64,000 nt of DNA from Brienomyrus brachyistius (GCF_023856365.1 NC_064540.1:11223691-11287690), one strand, 5' to 3'; positions 34,330 to 45,247 are shown, numbered from the stretch's first letter. A program made the numbers and translations. Notes: generated from the sequence alone by a model not told the origin.

Positions 34330-35110
34330 GTTTTGATGGTGTGACAAAACACTACACTGCCTGGACTGCTTCTTCAATTCCATAAACCTGGGTAGGCAGG
34401 ACTGGACCTGGGTCGTCTTTATCCTCGTTGTTCTGAAACTGTTGGGAATATGCTTTTAGCTTTTGAGTCATGGGTTTTGTGGTCTGTATAGATGAGCAAT
34501 GGCTCCTTGGTGCCCTCTAATTAGTGTTGACACTCCTCTAAGCATTACTCAACAGCTTAGAACTTAGTTCATAATTCCCCATAGCATAGATCCTTTCAGC
34601 TAAGGTCAGCTTTCATACAGGAAGGCACAGGTGTGTCATTTTCCATCAAGTGGGGAGCACTGCAATAATACAGTCCTGGAGACATCTACCTGAATGACAA
34701 ACAGTCTTGAAGGATAAGGTGATTGCAAGATGATGGACAACAAAAAGCAATGTCGCAGTTCAAAGAAGGTTCTCTGAACTGCTACAGTACATAGAAAACC
34801 TTTGGGGAGGTGAGTGCAGTGAGTGGTGTGATGCCTGAGCTATACACTCAAATGAATCATTGGTAAAAATTGGCATACTCAAGGAAGCATTGGTCTCTAC
34901 ACGTGTGAGGTTGAGGCCAGTTAGCGACTGCTTTAAGTTTGTCTAGATCCATCTGCATTGACCCCTTAGAGAGCAAGAAACCCCAAAAGGAGATGGAATT
35001 GCTTTTTCTGCTGCGAAAAGCAACTTGTTCTGGAGCAGATGCTGTAGCAGTGAATGGACATGTTACTCATGATCTTGCTCATCACAGGAGGGAAAAGTAA
35101 ACATACGGTA
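34330..35110 (-). pseudogene. Ty3/gypsy pol relic (RT end and RNase H), antisense
   Basis: Read on the minus strand from about 35060 downwards, blocks appear in the order of a Ty3/gypsy pol. First comes the RT thumb (LLQNKLLFAAEKAIPSPFGV near 35030-34980), then the connection with ANF/YxxFI-type wording (about 34870-34850). RNase H blocks follow (LTLAERIYAMGNYELSS near 34620-34560, the normal AERNYD/RELLA block) and an IQTTKPMTQKLKAYSQQFQ-like block near 34490-34430. Stops and frameshifts separate the blocks. LTR retrotransposon, inactive. Confidence 0.75.
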
Positions 35111-35624
35111 CCATAGAATATCCCCCCACCCAAAAGAAAAACTACCACTGAACAGCAAAAACAAAACTAATCAAAACAGCCAAAGAGGAGGAACCCCCAC
35201 TTATTTTATGACTTAGCTTAGAGCCCGACTGTAAGGAGAGACATGTGGTAGACAATGCAATGATGTACATACTGTGGTTTTAGGGAGTTAGTGGAAAGAC
35301 GAGTACTTCCAATATTTACAAACAATTTGCAACAGTAATAACAAATTAAACAATTAAACAGTTGCCCAAAAGGTACAAATATGGTTTAACAGCATGACAT
35401 AAGTAGGCAGCTGGTCACTAAGATGGTTGACCCAATGATTGACAAAACATTCAGAAGTACATCAAGTTTGTGATATCCCACCTGAACTACAAGACAACAG
35501 ATATGAACTGAACCAGGAAACGGAACTAACTGCACAAAAACCACTCAAAAAAGTGGTGCTACCAGTTGGTCCCCTATGGGCTTCAAATTTCCCAATGAAA
35601 CAGCATCACCTTTTTGCGGGCACC
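35111..35624. other. Unassigned, probably inside a decayed retroelement
   Basis: Lies between the pol relic and a probable leader/gag region on the same strand, but shows no recognisable protein blocks. Confidence 0.35.
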
Positions 35625-36430
35625 AATCATCTGCTTTCCTGGCTCTTCCTGGTTCTGCCGGCGAGTCCTTCAGTGATGTCATATTGAGAGGGAGAGCCTG
35701 TCCATACAAAAGATATCAATGAAGATGCTACATCCAAGAAGCTTGCTCTGTCATTCCTGCTTTTAAAGACTCCAACTCTGATTGCCAACAGCTCTGATTG
35801 CCATTCCAGGACAGTACCTGCTTTCTCAGAGCTTCTATCAGATGCTAGATTCCAATGCAATCCACTGAGTCTATTTTCCAGGCAAGAACATCTGTGAGGA
35901 TCGCAAATACAATCAAATGCAGTTGTGGATCCAGCAGAGGCACTTTTTACTGAAAGGCTAAACAAAGCCAACAGTCTGAGTCAAACCAGAGAGAGCAAAC
36001 AGAATCCAAATTATCAGGCAGAAGCAGTGGCCAGTGAACAGTTGAAGGTCAGGCAATATGCAACAGGCGATCAGAAGGTTAGGGTGAAAACTCAGGCTCT
36101 GAAGATGGAAATGGGATCAGAAAACCAGACTGGCAGAGAGAGTCATAATCACAAGAATAAATGCTCAAACTCTCAGCAGCCAAATCTCATGTCTGTCTGA
36201 CACACATTGAGGCATTGAAATAGAGGAGAAATCAGAGAGAACTGACTATAGCTGGGAGAAGGGGTGTGGCCAATAATCTGAGCCACTGGTGATCTATGGC
36301 ACTGGCTGAACAGGGGATCCCTGACTGGGTGGGTCTTGCAGGTGAGAATCCCGCAGAGGGGCATGGCTGTTGTGAAGGATGATCCCTGAAATGACGTGAA
36401 CAGGGTTCCACCGGGATGGTCCATGATAGT
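35625..36430 (-). mobile_element. Possible 5' part (LTR, leader, gag start) of the antisense gypsy element
   Basis: Orientation and order fit: right of the antisense pol lies sequence whose wording (GTCAGGCAATATGCAACAGG, GCTGGGAGAAGGGGTGTGGC) resembles leader and LTR sequences of fish gypsy elements, and a 114-codon minus-strand frame (35971-35627) could be a decayed gag start. None of this is decisive, and no LTR pair was matched. Confidence 0.3.
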
Positions 36431-36439
36431 GTAAGTATC

Positions 36440-36690
36440 ACACCATTACAATCCCGCCAGCACTCCCAATCCCTGCAGTTTCAGCTGGGTTTCCATTCTC
36501 TCCCAGTGTGTCTCCCCATTACGTCATCCATAATCCATCCTCATGTTGTATACCTGTGTAGCTCCCTATTTAAGTTGGAGTCTCCTCTTCGCCTTTGCTG
36601 CCGTTTGGTGTTCCTTAGCAAACCCCATTTGCTCCTTGCTCTTCTGACCAAAATTTTTAGCTCAGTTAGCTTCACAAATGTACCCTTTGG
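36440..36690 (+). mobile_element. Possible LTR fragment, plus orientation
   Basis: CTCCCTATTTAAGTTGGAGT carries a TATA-like box at about 36568 in a C/T-rich context, similar in layout to 29344-29679 and 52800-53040. Ends are undefined. Confidence 0.3.
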
Positions 36691-37390
36691 TTTATCAGAA
36701 TAAGAATTTCTTTATTAATCCACGCGGGGAAATTCATTTACATTACAAAAACAAACTCCTGATGAAAATAAAGATTTAGGAAAGTTATGTACATTGTTAT
36801 GTTGACTCTTTTCACTATTAAAACATACATTATACAGGTGATAAGAGATTTAGATAGAACTATAGAACAATAAACTAATTAAAATAAATATAATAAAATA
36901 ACCAATAAAAATAAAACCTGTAGAAGCAATAATATTAACAGTGGAATGAGTAAAACCCTATCCCTGGGTTATTACATCAAACGTATACACCTTATACATG
37001 GTAATTTACAGTGATTTTGCTTATGTTTATGGTTTGAGTGATCAGATATGTGAGTCAAACAGTTTTATTTTGACCGGCAGGAATGATTTCCTGTGTCTGT
37101 TGTGCAGCGTAGATGTTTTAGCCTGTTGCAGAACGAGCTTCTGAGGCTGCTCAGCATATAATGGAGCAGGTGTGAAGGAAAGTCCAGTATTGTCCTTATT
37201 TTAGACAATGTTCTCCCCTCCCACACCTTATTGAAAGAGTCCAGTTCCACTCCCACAACTTGGCTGGCCTTCTTAATGATCTGGTTGAGTCTGTTAATGT
37301 CCATGACCCTCAGGCTGCAACAGCGTACACGATGGCACTGACCATGTGAGCTTGTGTTATGTGCTCTGTTTAGGGCACCTATGTACATAC
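36690..37390 (-). pseudogene. LINE 3' end (L2/CR1-like), antisense
   Basis: The minus-strand frame 37388-37065 contains RLNQIIKKASQVVGVELDSF and ILDFPSHLLHYMLSSLRSSF, the usual C-terminal tail of the same kind of LINE as 4985-5705. The 3' UTR ends at 36700-36735 with AATTTCCCCGCGTGGATTAA in complement, followed by an AATAAAG-type tail. 5'-truncated and dead. The ORF body after the frame is decayed. Confidence 0.8.
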
Positions 37391-40014
37391 ATCACGACAA
37401 TAATAAAGCCGAATGATACAATGCACAATCCAAACAAGGGTACCAACAATGAAAAAATGATACAATTAAAACCATACGTTTCTCTTATATTATCCTGTTA
37501 TTTATTTTCCCCCGACTATAATCATAAACTATTCATAGAAAATGTCTTTGAAGATGCAAGTATTTTAATATATCCTGACAGTGTTCTTCCCGTCAAGATA
37601 TTTTTCTTCCATATAGATAATTAATTATGTTGCTTCAAAAAAAACATCTCATACAAGTTTTTCATTTAGACAAATGAATATTTATCTAAATCAGTTCTAG
37701 GTAATTACCTTTCCCAAAGGCACACTAGTCACCATCATAAGGTCCCTTTATGTCTTATAAAGAAAAAGAAGCACTATATTGCAACATATACTCAAATTAA
37801 GGTCTGAGTTATGAGGACATCAGGTCATATTCAACCAATTTAATTAAAACTGGATGGGAAAAAAACTACATTAATGGGGCGAAACCTCTCCAATTATCAG
37901 GGAGAATAGCCAGCACATGCAATTTATTTCCATAGTGTTGCAGTTGAACTTCTAATGTACATAAATATGATATTGCATATACTTGCTATCTGCAGGGCCT
38001 TTTTTCAGAAAAAAAACTGAAAGGTTAATTTCAAAATCAGACAGAACAAAACCAGTTTTACAATACTGCAAGCTAAAAGGTAAAACCTGACAGTCCCCAA
38101 TAAAGCCATGGTCTTAAAGAAGATTATCCTCAGCTATATGTGATGTTAAAGATTAAGATGCATTCATATAATTAACAAAATAATGCTTTGATTGACACTG
38201 GGAATTAAATTATTATAATAGTAACACATTTGCATTTACCCTTTGGAGCATGAAACAGTGATGTAATGTGCTTAAGATTTGTTTTAATATGCACAGTCAT
38301 GTTTAATATGTCTTCTTAATTTAATAAGCTTTTAATCTTCAGATCAGAGAAAAAAAAGTTGAGCCACAACAGTTTGTGAATATCTAGTATCATTCATGTT
38401 TATGCTGACATCTTTGCAATCTGTCTATTCTAATTAACTAAGGTATTTGTATTGTGAGGCCTGTGATAAGCAGTATCATTGCAAGACGAAGTTTATGAGA
38501 GTTCTAACTGCCTGTAGCTCAATCATGAGTGGGCTGCATTTTGCACTGGATAAAATGTTAATATGTGCCTCAGGCCATTTTGAATTGGAAAAAAGACCTG
38601 GGTTCATATTATTAATCTGATTACTTCTTCTGTTATTTCCCTGTCTCTTTTTCATTTTGTGTATGTTCCTCGGTTTCAAGTCTCTGCCTCAAGGTCATCT
38701 CACTTTATTTCCAATACATGATCTAGAGTTTGGCATTGGACCCATGAACTGATGAAATAATTTCAGCAACCACGTCCTGAGTATTTCCACCTGAAACTCT
38801 TTATTTAGTCATGTCATTACCAAATATCTGCATTCAAACAATGCACATTGCTCTGAATTCTGCCGGCAATAACTGTCACAAACAGGAAATGTTTCGTTTG
38901 TATGGAAAATATGTCCTAATTGGAAAAAGCTAGAAGTTTCCATTATGACTTCAACTACTGCTTTGCAATAGGAACCTAATGCTTAGAGTTTTGCTCTGAG
39001 GAAATTAAGTGTTAAATGATACAGTATTATTCTAATTGTCTAGCTAAATGTATAATAAATCTAGATCTGTATCATAAATTTACCTTGGGTAACTTTGCAT
39101 GTTCTCATTTTTGTCATCTTTTTAATGACTGGCATATGTCCAAAAATCTCAAAACTGTTTATGATGCACTAACCTAGGTTAAATCTTAGTCTTAACTCCA
39201 GTCCTGATTCTGGCTGGCATGTTGCAGTGCATGATTAATTAAAAGAATAAAGATTAATATGTTACTTTTTGTATTTAGTTTATACAGCGAGTATAACTAA
39301 TATGTAGCATTCGCCTCAATGGTATATACAAGGCCTAATTAACACAACACAGTGATAAAGGTCAAATTAACAATATATACTCTGGTTGCTTAAGTTAAAG
39401 TAACTTTGTCAAAGAGCTTTCTATTGGTCTGTCAGTATGTAAAGTTGGACACACATTATGGTGGCATAAAATCAGGCCTGTTTGCTCATTTCTGTATGAA
39501 ACCTATAAGGCTATAAAGCTAATGTATCTAAGCCTTTAGCCGAAATCCACCAAAAGAAGGTGTATGCAATACAAAACATGTGTTTGAGTGCACGTGTGAG
39601 TATCTGCATTTAAAGGTTCTTAAAATGAATTGTCTCATTGATTCAGTATTCCGCAAGGTCTCATTGATTCAGTTTTCCTGAAGGATACCTCTGCAAAAAA
39701 AGTACTTTAGAAAAGCAGAGATGGTATCTGTATAGAGACAGAGACAATATCAAAAGAGATGAACAGCCTGACTAAAATATTACTTTTCTATTCAAGCAAA
39801 TCCTTTGAGAAAGATCATTTATCTTGTATAGAAGAATTCCAGTATTAGTTTTATAATCTAGTGATTCCAGATGGAAATATTTAGTTTTTCTATAATATTG
39901 TCATTAAAAAGAAAATGTATAGAGTTATATTGATCAATCAACATAAACATTTGCATACATTGATTGTACAAAATATTTCTAATGCCTTGGTTACATTGCT
40001 TAATGTATTTTTGC
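37391..40014. other. Long unannotated stretch, candidate conserved patch 38360-38960
   Basis: No repeats or coding frames recognised across 2.6 kb, unusual for this window. The part 38360-38960 is unique-looking with balanced composition. Could hold non-coding elements; not shown. Confidence 0.4.
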
Positions 40015-40830
40015 CTGCAGAACTGAATCAGTTCACCAGGATGTGGACTCTACAAAATGTTGACAGTATTCCAAAGGGACACTGGCCCATGCATCTTACA
40101 GCTGGGTTGAACTGGCTGATAGTCAATCTCTATTCTGAACAGTTCTTTCCGTTACATCCCACAGATGTCCAGTTGGATTGTGGTTTGCTGAATTAGTCCT
40201 GTTCTTGGGTATTCTCAGCCTTGTGCATTATCCCTGCTGAAAAAAACACGAGAGGCATATTCTGCCACAGGAGGGATGTGCATAATTGGCAACAAGGTGC
40301 AAATATTGTGTGGTATTGCCCCACTTTCATCAACATTTTAACTGTGACAACAGCTCACACCATCACATAACCACCAACAGCCTGCTGTGCTGACATATTA
40401 CTGGATGGACACATGGATGTAGGTGGTCTTCTGAGTACCCTAGTCTTCCAATCAGCATGCAGCGGCATGGAATGGGGATCATCAGTCCAGACAATGATTT
40501 CCTGTTCTCCAAAATTCAGCATTTTCTTATTTAGCCAATGCAGTCATGGTTTCTTTTATCATCTGAACAAATTAGAATTTGATGAGATCATGAGTTGCCT
40601 GGCTAGTGCTGTGCCAAGGTGCTATAATGTGCATTCTTTCATGGTTCATTTGGCCCTACTGTTATTCAACAAATTATTTGGAGACCAACTGTTGATCCAC
40701 AGCATTTGTATCAGCCAGCTTTCATCTCTTTCATCAATGATCCATTTTGACCCCTGGCTTGCCATTGGCTAGATTTCTTTAGGTTGTCCAACCATTCCAG
40801 ATGAACACAGCACTGTAGTTACATTCGAAG
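40015..40830 (-). pseudogene. Probable Tc1/mariner transposase relic, antisense
   Basis: The minus strand near 40192-40130 reads GHLWDVTERTVQNR, the post-catalytic-glutamate block, with the glutamate position changed to G. The region further 5' (40480-40440) reads DDPHSMPLHADW, as in the segment between the first and second aspartate. The rest is scrambled, and no terminal repeats were found. The 119-codon plus-strand frame at 40413-40772 is a shadow. Confidence 0.55.
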
Positions 40831-41028
40831 GCACTTGAATCTTTGTCTCTTTGTTTGTTTGGTACATTCTTATTCACATCTCAAATGTCTCAAATTTTAT
40901 CAATCCTAAAAGCTGACTGTTCCTCTTCGTGTGTCGGCTTTATCATGACTGAACAGATAATTTAGGGGGGTTTCATCTGGATTAATTTGGTCAGTGTCTT
41001 TACAGAAAAAGTAGATATGGTCTCTGAA

Positions 41029-41428
41029 TGTTTTTCCACCGCACCAGGTATTGTACTTTTGGTACTTCAAGGAAACACCAAAAGTATGGTACTTCAAGGT
41101 TTTCCATTGGTGTAAAATCCGGTACCAGCGTTGAATGACATCATAACTTGAGGTGGGGTATTTTATACTGAATTCGAAAAATGGCTGTTGTATATTATAA
41201 GGCAATGTGCAATATTACTGCCAACATCGCATTCCGATGCATTCCCGATCCTGATTCCCTGCTCCGTCATCTACCTGCTTGCCCTGTTATAACAGAACGA
41301 CCGGACTTTCACAAGTGACACCTCCCCTGACCGAGAGCCAGCACCTTGGTCTGCTACAGGAGGCGATTTACTGGCTAAATCAGCCCAAGCTCCAGAGTGA
41401 CCTCAGTACCTGGTGCGGTGGAAAAACA
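41029..41428. mobile_element. MITE with perfect 22-bp terminal inverted repeats
   Basis: The left end TGTTTTTCCACCGCACCAGG (41029 onward, continuing to TA at 41050) and the right end, its exact complement (41407-41428), are perfect over 22 bp. Inside the left half, GTACTTTTGGTACTTC (about 41055) and GTATGGTACTTCAAGG (about 41083) form further inverted/direct repeats that could fold. No coding capacity. The superfamily is unclear; hAT-like is my guess. No convincing target duplication in the flanks. Confidence 0.85.
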
Positions 41429-41639
41429 CCTTACAACTGAGGTGCGCGAAAATCTCCGGCAGCTGTTGCAGAGAGTGACGGAGGTGAAGACCCAACTGGT
41501 CACGCTGCATAGCTTTAGTTTGGGGACTCCCTATTGGCCATAAACAACTAAAGATTAAATAAACAAGTTTCATATGTGTGAGATTCTGAAGTAGCATGTT
41601 CTGCTAACCAGCTAGCTAGCTATGAACTTATGACTTTAC

Positions 41640-42119
41640 ATACCTCAAGGTTCGACGTGTTGTGCGTTCGGAGATGCTCTTCTGCATACCTTGGTTGTAA
41701 CGAGTGGTTATTTGAGTTACTGTTGCCTTTCTATCAGCTCAAACCACTCTGGCCATTCTCCTCTGACCTCTGGCATCAACAAGGCATTTTCGCCCACAGT
41801 ACTGCCACTCACTGGATGTTTTCCCTTTTTCGGACCATTCTCTGTAAACCCTAGAGATGGTTGTGCGTGACAATCCCAGAAGATTAGCAGTTTCTGCAAT
41901 ACTCAGACCAGCCCGTCTGGCACCAACAACCATGCCACGTTCAAAGTCACTTAAATCTCCTTTCTTCCCCATTCTGAAGCTCGGTTTGAACTGCAACGGT
42001 TCGTCTTGACCATGTGAACATGCATAAATGCATTGAGTTGCCACCATGTGATTGGCTGATCAGTAATTTGCGTCAACGAGCAGTTGGACAGGTGTGCCTA
42101 ATAAAGTGGCCGGTGAGTA
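41640..42119 (-). mobile_element. Tc1 element 5' half with terminal repeat, antisense
   Basis: The right end has the 5' terminal inverted repeat on the minus strand (TACTCACCGGCCACTTTATT reading down from about 42119), next to TA. The transposase start, DNA-binding domain and linker follow until homology stops at about 41640. The DDE domain is missing. Same subfamily as 15400-15903. Confidence 0.9.
41739..42047 (-). pseudogene. Tc1 transposase DNA-binding domain, truncated frame
   Basis: 102-codon frame; the likely true start is Met 26 (MGKKGDLSDFERGMVVGARR). Residues 26-75 form the first helix-turn-helix (AGLSIAETANLLGLSRTTIS is the helical pair), followed by VYREWSEKGKTSSEW and the GQRRMARVV linker. 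In this family the domain binds the element's own terminal repeats. The frame is open but lacks the catalytic half, so no transposition activity is expected; a truncated DNA-binding peptide is conceivable but unproven. Confidence 0.85.
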
Positions 42120-42123
42120 TATA

Positions 42124-42178
42124 TATCCATCCATTTTCTGAAACTGCTTATCTTATTCAGGGTTGCGGGGGGTCCAGT
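42124..42178 (-). mobile_element. SINE tail fragment
   Basis: ATCCATCCATTTTCTGAAAC and GTTGCGGGGGGTCCAGTC match the tail of the SINE. Directly right of the Tc1 terminus, cut after about 55 bp. Confidence 0.75.
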
Positions 42179-42370
42179 CTTTTGGTGTTTCATTGCACAA
42201 TACGATTACATGAAAGTACCAGATGTACAAAAAAAGTTAAGTAACCAGAAGTTATGTCTGATTTTGATGTAATTTGGTACATATACAGACCAGTGATGGG
42301 CATGTAAATGATTTGATTTGCAAGGAGCTGGCACCTCTTCGTCACAGTAGACATCATTACCAGTGCTTAG

Positions 42371-43090
42371 CCCTCCGGGGTCTAAGGGTAGGGAACACAC
42401 TTTCACTGACTGGGGCATGGTCACACATTTCATTCAGTATAATAAACTTCAATTCAAAACTAAAATTCATGGCAAATAAATAATTTATTATATATTTGTT
42501 TTGGCATTACACTCATCTTAGTGTACTTTGTAAATATGTCAGATGTATGTGAAGTTTGTAATTTGTTATGAAAGTATAGACATTGCAAAATGCAGTTTGG
42601 AACACTTGCAGAAACATTATAAAAGTACATAGTAAGCAATGTTTGTTTTGATCCCAGATATCTGATCACCAAAGTCTTGGCTACATGAAGATGACTAAAT
42701 GGTATAGTTGCAACATTCAGTTGTATAAATAAATAAAGTGTGTATGCATGAGCCATTCACCCCTAGCCACCCCCCCTTTTATGGTGCTGATGGGGATGTA
42801 TCTGGATCGTGTTTCACCGTTGCGTCGTTCATCTAATTACCATGCGAATGCGATTTGAATATGTGGAACTGCGGCTATTTAGAATGCAAATAGCGATCTT
42901 CAGGTGAGGGCGGCACTACATGCCCCAATGCAGGTAAAACAAACAATGGTGACGTGGTTTACTTTTTACAGATTTAACAGATTATGGATTTCGTTTTTTA
43001 TGTTTCTACAATAACATTTCAGCAAGTTTTGAACTGAAATACACAAGAAAGATATGCTGGATCGCCGACGATGCCGTTGACTTCAGAGGG
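42371..43090 (+). mobile_element. Non-autonomous piggyBac-like element, copy 2 (720 bp)
   Basis: Left end CCCTCCGGGGTC preceded by TTAG (42367-42370); right end GACTTCAGAGGG followed by intact TTAA (43091-43094). The termini are short imperfect inverted repeats starting CCCTC. The interior aligns inversely with 14796-15358 and is about 157 bp longer. No transposase frame; the minus-strand frame 43335-43006 merely overlaps it. Its right end abuts transposase coding sequence. Confidence 0.8.
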
Positions 43091-43539
43091 TTAATGGAGT
43101 TTGATAGGGGTTGCATTGTGGGTTTGCATGAGGCCAAGTGGTCGTATCGTGCAATTTCCCGGCATGTGGGGCATGCAGATGTTAGTTGCTCGATGTCGGA
43201 ACAAATGGGCACATGAGGGCACCCACACATGTGAAGGTTCTGGTCACCCAAGACAGACCACAACACGGGAGGATAGTCATATTGTGCGGCAAACATTACA
43301 GACCCACATGACATCTGCGCCTGCCATCCGGACACAGGTATTGGACTCTCTATAACACCCTATGTCATCCTGCACCGTGTCTCGACAGTTCACTGTCCCA
43401 TGCGTAGGCTGCCGTTTACACCAGTGCAGAGACGACTGCATTTGGAGTTGTGCTGTAACGGGGAGGCATGGATAGATTACGAGTGGCATCATACCATGTT
43501 CAGCGATGAATCTCGTTTCTGCATTACCATGGATGTCTG

Positions 43540-43565
43540 TTGTGTGTGTGTGTGTGTGTGTGTGT
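43540..43565. repeat. (TG)n microsatellite in transposase relic
   Basis: About 13 TG units inside the transposase gene shortly after the first catalytic aspartate block. Confidence 0.95.
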
Positions 43566-43636
43566 CACGGCACTGAGGGGAGAGGACCGATCCTGTCAAT
43601 GTAGTGTAGAGACACACCGCCGCTACTCCTGGCACC

Positions 43637-43846
43637 ATGGTGTGGTGAGCCATAGGGTATGACATCATGGTGTGGGGAGCCATAGGGTATGACTTCATGG
43701 TGTGGGGGGCCATAGGGTATGACTTCATGGTGTGGGGGGCCATAGGGTATGACATCATGGTGTGGGGAGCCATAGGGTATGACATCATGGTGTGGGGAGC
43801 CATAGGGTATGACATCATGGTGTGGGGAGCCATAGGGTATGACTTC
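43637..43846 (+). repeat. Seven-copy 30-bp tandem array, in frame
   Basis: Units of exactly 30 bp start at 43637, 43667, 43697, 43727, 43757, 43787 and 43817. Each encodes MVWGAIGYDI or MVWGAIGYDF, the beta-strand block that occurs once in a normal Tc1/mariner transposase. Unit 1 has a TGA in place of GGA. Differences are limited to A/T at the 29th position codon and a few G/A sites, so the expansion is recent relative to the decay of the gene. Downstream, the frame continues into RSSLVVILWILMAQWYVSDI, the normal next block. Confidence 0.97.
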
Positions 43847-44220
43847 AGGTCATCTCTGGTAGTGATTCTGTGGATCCTGATGGCACAGTGGTATGTCAGT
43901 GACATCCTGCATCCGCATGTCTTACCCTACCTGAGACAGCACCTTGGTATAGTCTTTCAACAGGACAACACCTGTCCACACACAGCACGTGAGTCTATAG
44001 ACTGCCTGCGTCATGTTGACATCATCCTGTGGCCAGCCAGGTCCCCCAAACATTTCCCAGTTGAACATCTGTAGCATCAGCTCGGACGTCAACTCAGACC
44101 CTGTGCCAATCTGTAGGATCTCGACGCCATTTACAACGACTGTGGACGACTTGCTGCAGGAGGGAATACAACTGGGCTATGTGACTCCTTTCCACACCGT
44201 ATTCCCAGCATGTATCTAGG

Positions 44221-44770
44221 CTTGGGATGGTAGCACACCCTACTGACATGGGACGAGCAGTGTGCCCATAATGCCAATTCTGTTGTCGGTTTGATCTGAT
44301 ATTGTAATCATGCAAAAAACTGAACCTGACTCAAGTCAAGTCATGTGGCTCAAGTCACCAAACCGAAAACCGGATATGTTAACTAAGTTTTATTGAACTG
44401 TATTCCTGGAGCTATCCCTATAGGCTTGAGAAGCCATTGTAAACAATTGCTGTGTAACATCAAATGGCTATGGGTTTTAATTCTTTTTGGTTGACTTGTG
44501 CATGGCTTATTGCTCAATTGGATACAGGTTAATGCATCCCAGGTTTTGGCAACTCAGGTGAACTAGCTTTAGAGCCAGGTAGTGTGAGTACATTTATCTG
44601 TGGTTTTCTGATTCTTATCACACAGTCCCAAGTTATTCACCTCTAGAGTTGGCTTCAGGGTTAGGGTTTGAACCCAAAGCTCTCTTTGTGGAGTTTGCTT
44701 GTTTTCACCAATTTCCTGTCAGATTCCAAAGACATTTGTTTTAGTGAATTGGCTGTATTTTCAATTGTGA
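44221..44770. other. No gene or repeat recognised
   Basis: Between two Tc1-type elements; contains GACTCAAGTCAAGTC-like short repeats at 44328-44355 and nothing else recognised. Confidence 0.5.
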
Positions 44771-45247
44771 TTGTGCACTGCACTGCCCTGGTACCTTGAG
44801 GTCTGGGCAGGCATCACCAGTCAGCACAAAACAGATTTGGTTATTGTCCATGGCTCAGGCACTGCACGTTCTTACCTCAGAGACATCATTGAACCCATCA
44901 TCATCCCCCAATTGCACCAGCACACCCCCAACTTTCTGTTCATGGATGATAATGCTCCGCCACATCGTGGCAGAATTGTCACAGCACGACTTCAGAAAGT
45001 TGGAGTGCCTCATATGGTATGGCCATCAATATCCCCTGACCTGAACTCCATAGAGCACGTCTGGGACCAACTGAAGCAGAGACTAGATGATCGTACCCCA
45101 CCCCCACGTGACCTGGCAGAACTACGTGTAGCACTTGTGGAAGAGTGGAACGCATCGCCTCAGGACAACATCATGAGGCTAGTGAGGAGCATGAGACGTC
45201 GCTGTCAAGCTGTCATTGTGGCAAATGGAGGAAACACCCGCTACTGA
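44771..45247 (+). pseudogene. Transposase C-terminal half, open, DD34E motif kept
   Basis: 158-codon frame; homology begins near residue 9 (LEVWAGITSQHKTDLVIV). The second catalytic aspartate lies in MDDNAPPHRGRIV (D at 44948-44950). The glutamate lies in SPDLNSIEHVWDQLKQRL (E at 45053-45055), with 34 residues between, the canonical DD34E spacing. The tail ends RRRCQAVIVANGGNTRY, a normal C-terminus. The first catalytic aspartate and the DNA-binding domain are missing, so it is a 5'-truncated gene and cannot act as a transposase. Its open frame implies younger age than the neighbouring relic. Confidence 0.9.

Larger units (their letters stand above)
43091..44220 (+). pseudogene. Tc1/mariner transposase relic with internal tandem array
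   Basis: The DNA-binding domain starts at 43091 in frame LMEFDRGCIVGLHEAKWSYR and ends at a stop after about 48 codons. The next blocks, in other frames, include GHPRQTTTREDSHIVRQTLQ (43238-43300). The first catalytic aspartate lies in FSDESRF (43499-43519), the second in FQQDN (D at 43964-43966), and the glutamate in VEH (E at 44063-44065), 32 residues apart. A TG microsatellite (43540-43565) and a seven-copy 30-bp array (43637-43846) interrupt the gene. A stop follows right after the VEHL box. The first codons are cut off by the piggyBac-like element on the left. Confidence 0.85.

Noticed and set aside
14796..43090. Segmental duplication between 14.8-15.9 kb and 41.6-43.1 kb
   Set aside because: The shared parts are two separate element families with different truncations and spacing, each with its own borders.
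43489..43905. 138-codon minus-strand frame with seven SYPMAPHTM repeats, resembling a novel repeat protein
   Set aside because: It is the opposite strand of the 30-bp array in the transposase relic; the plus strand explains the sequence.
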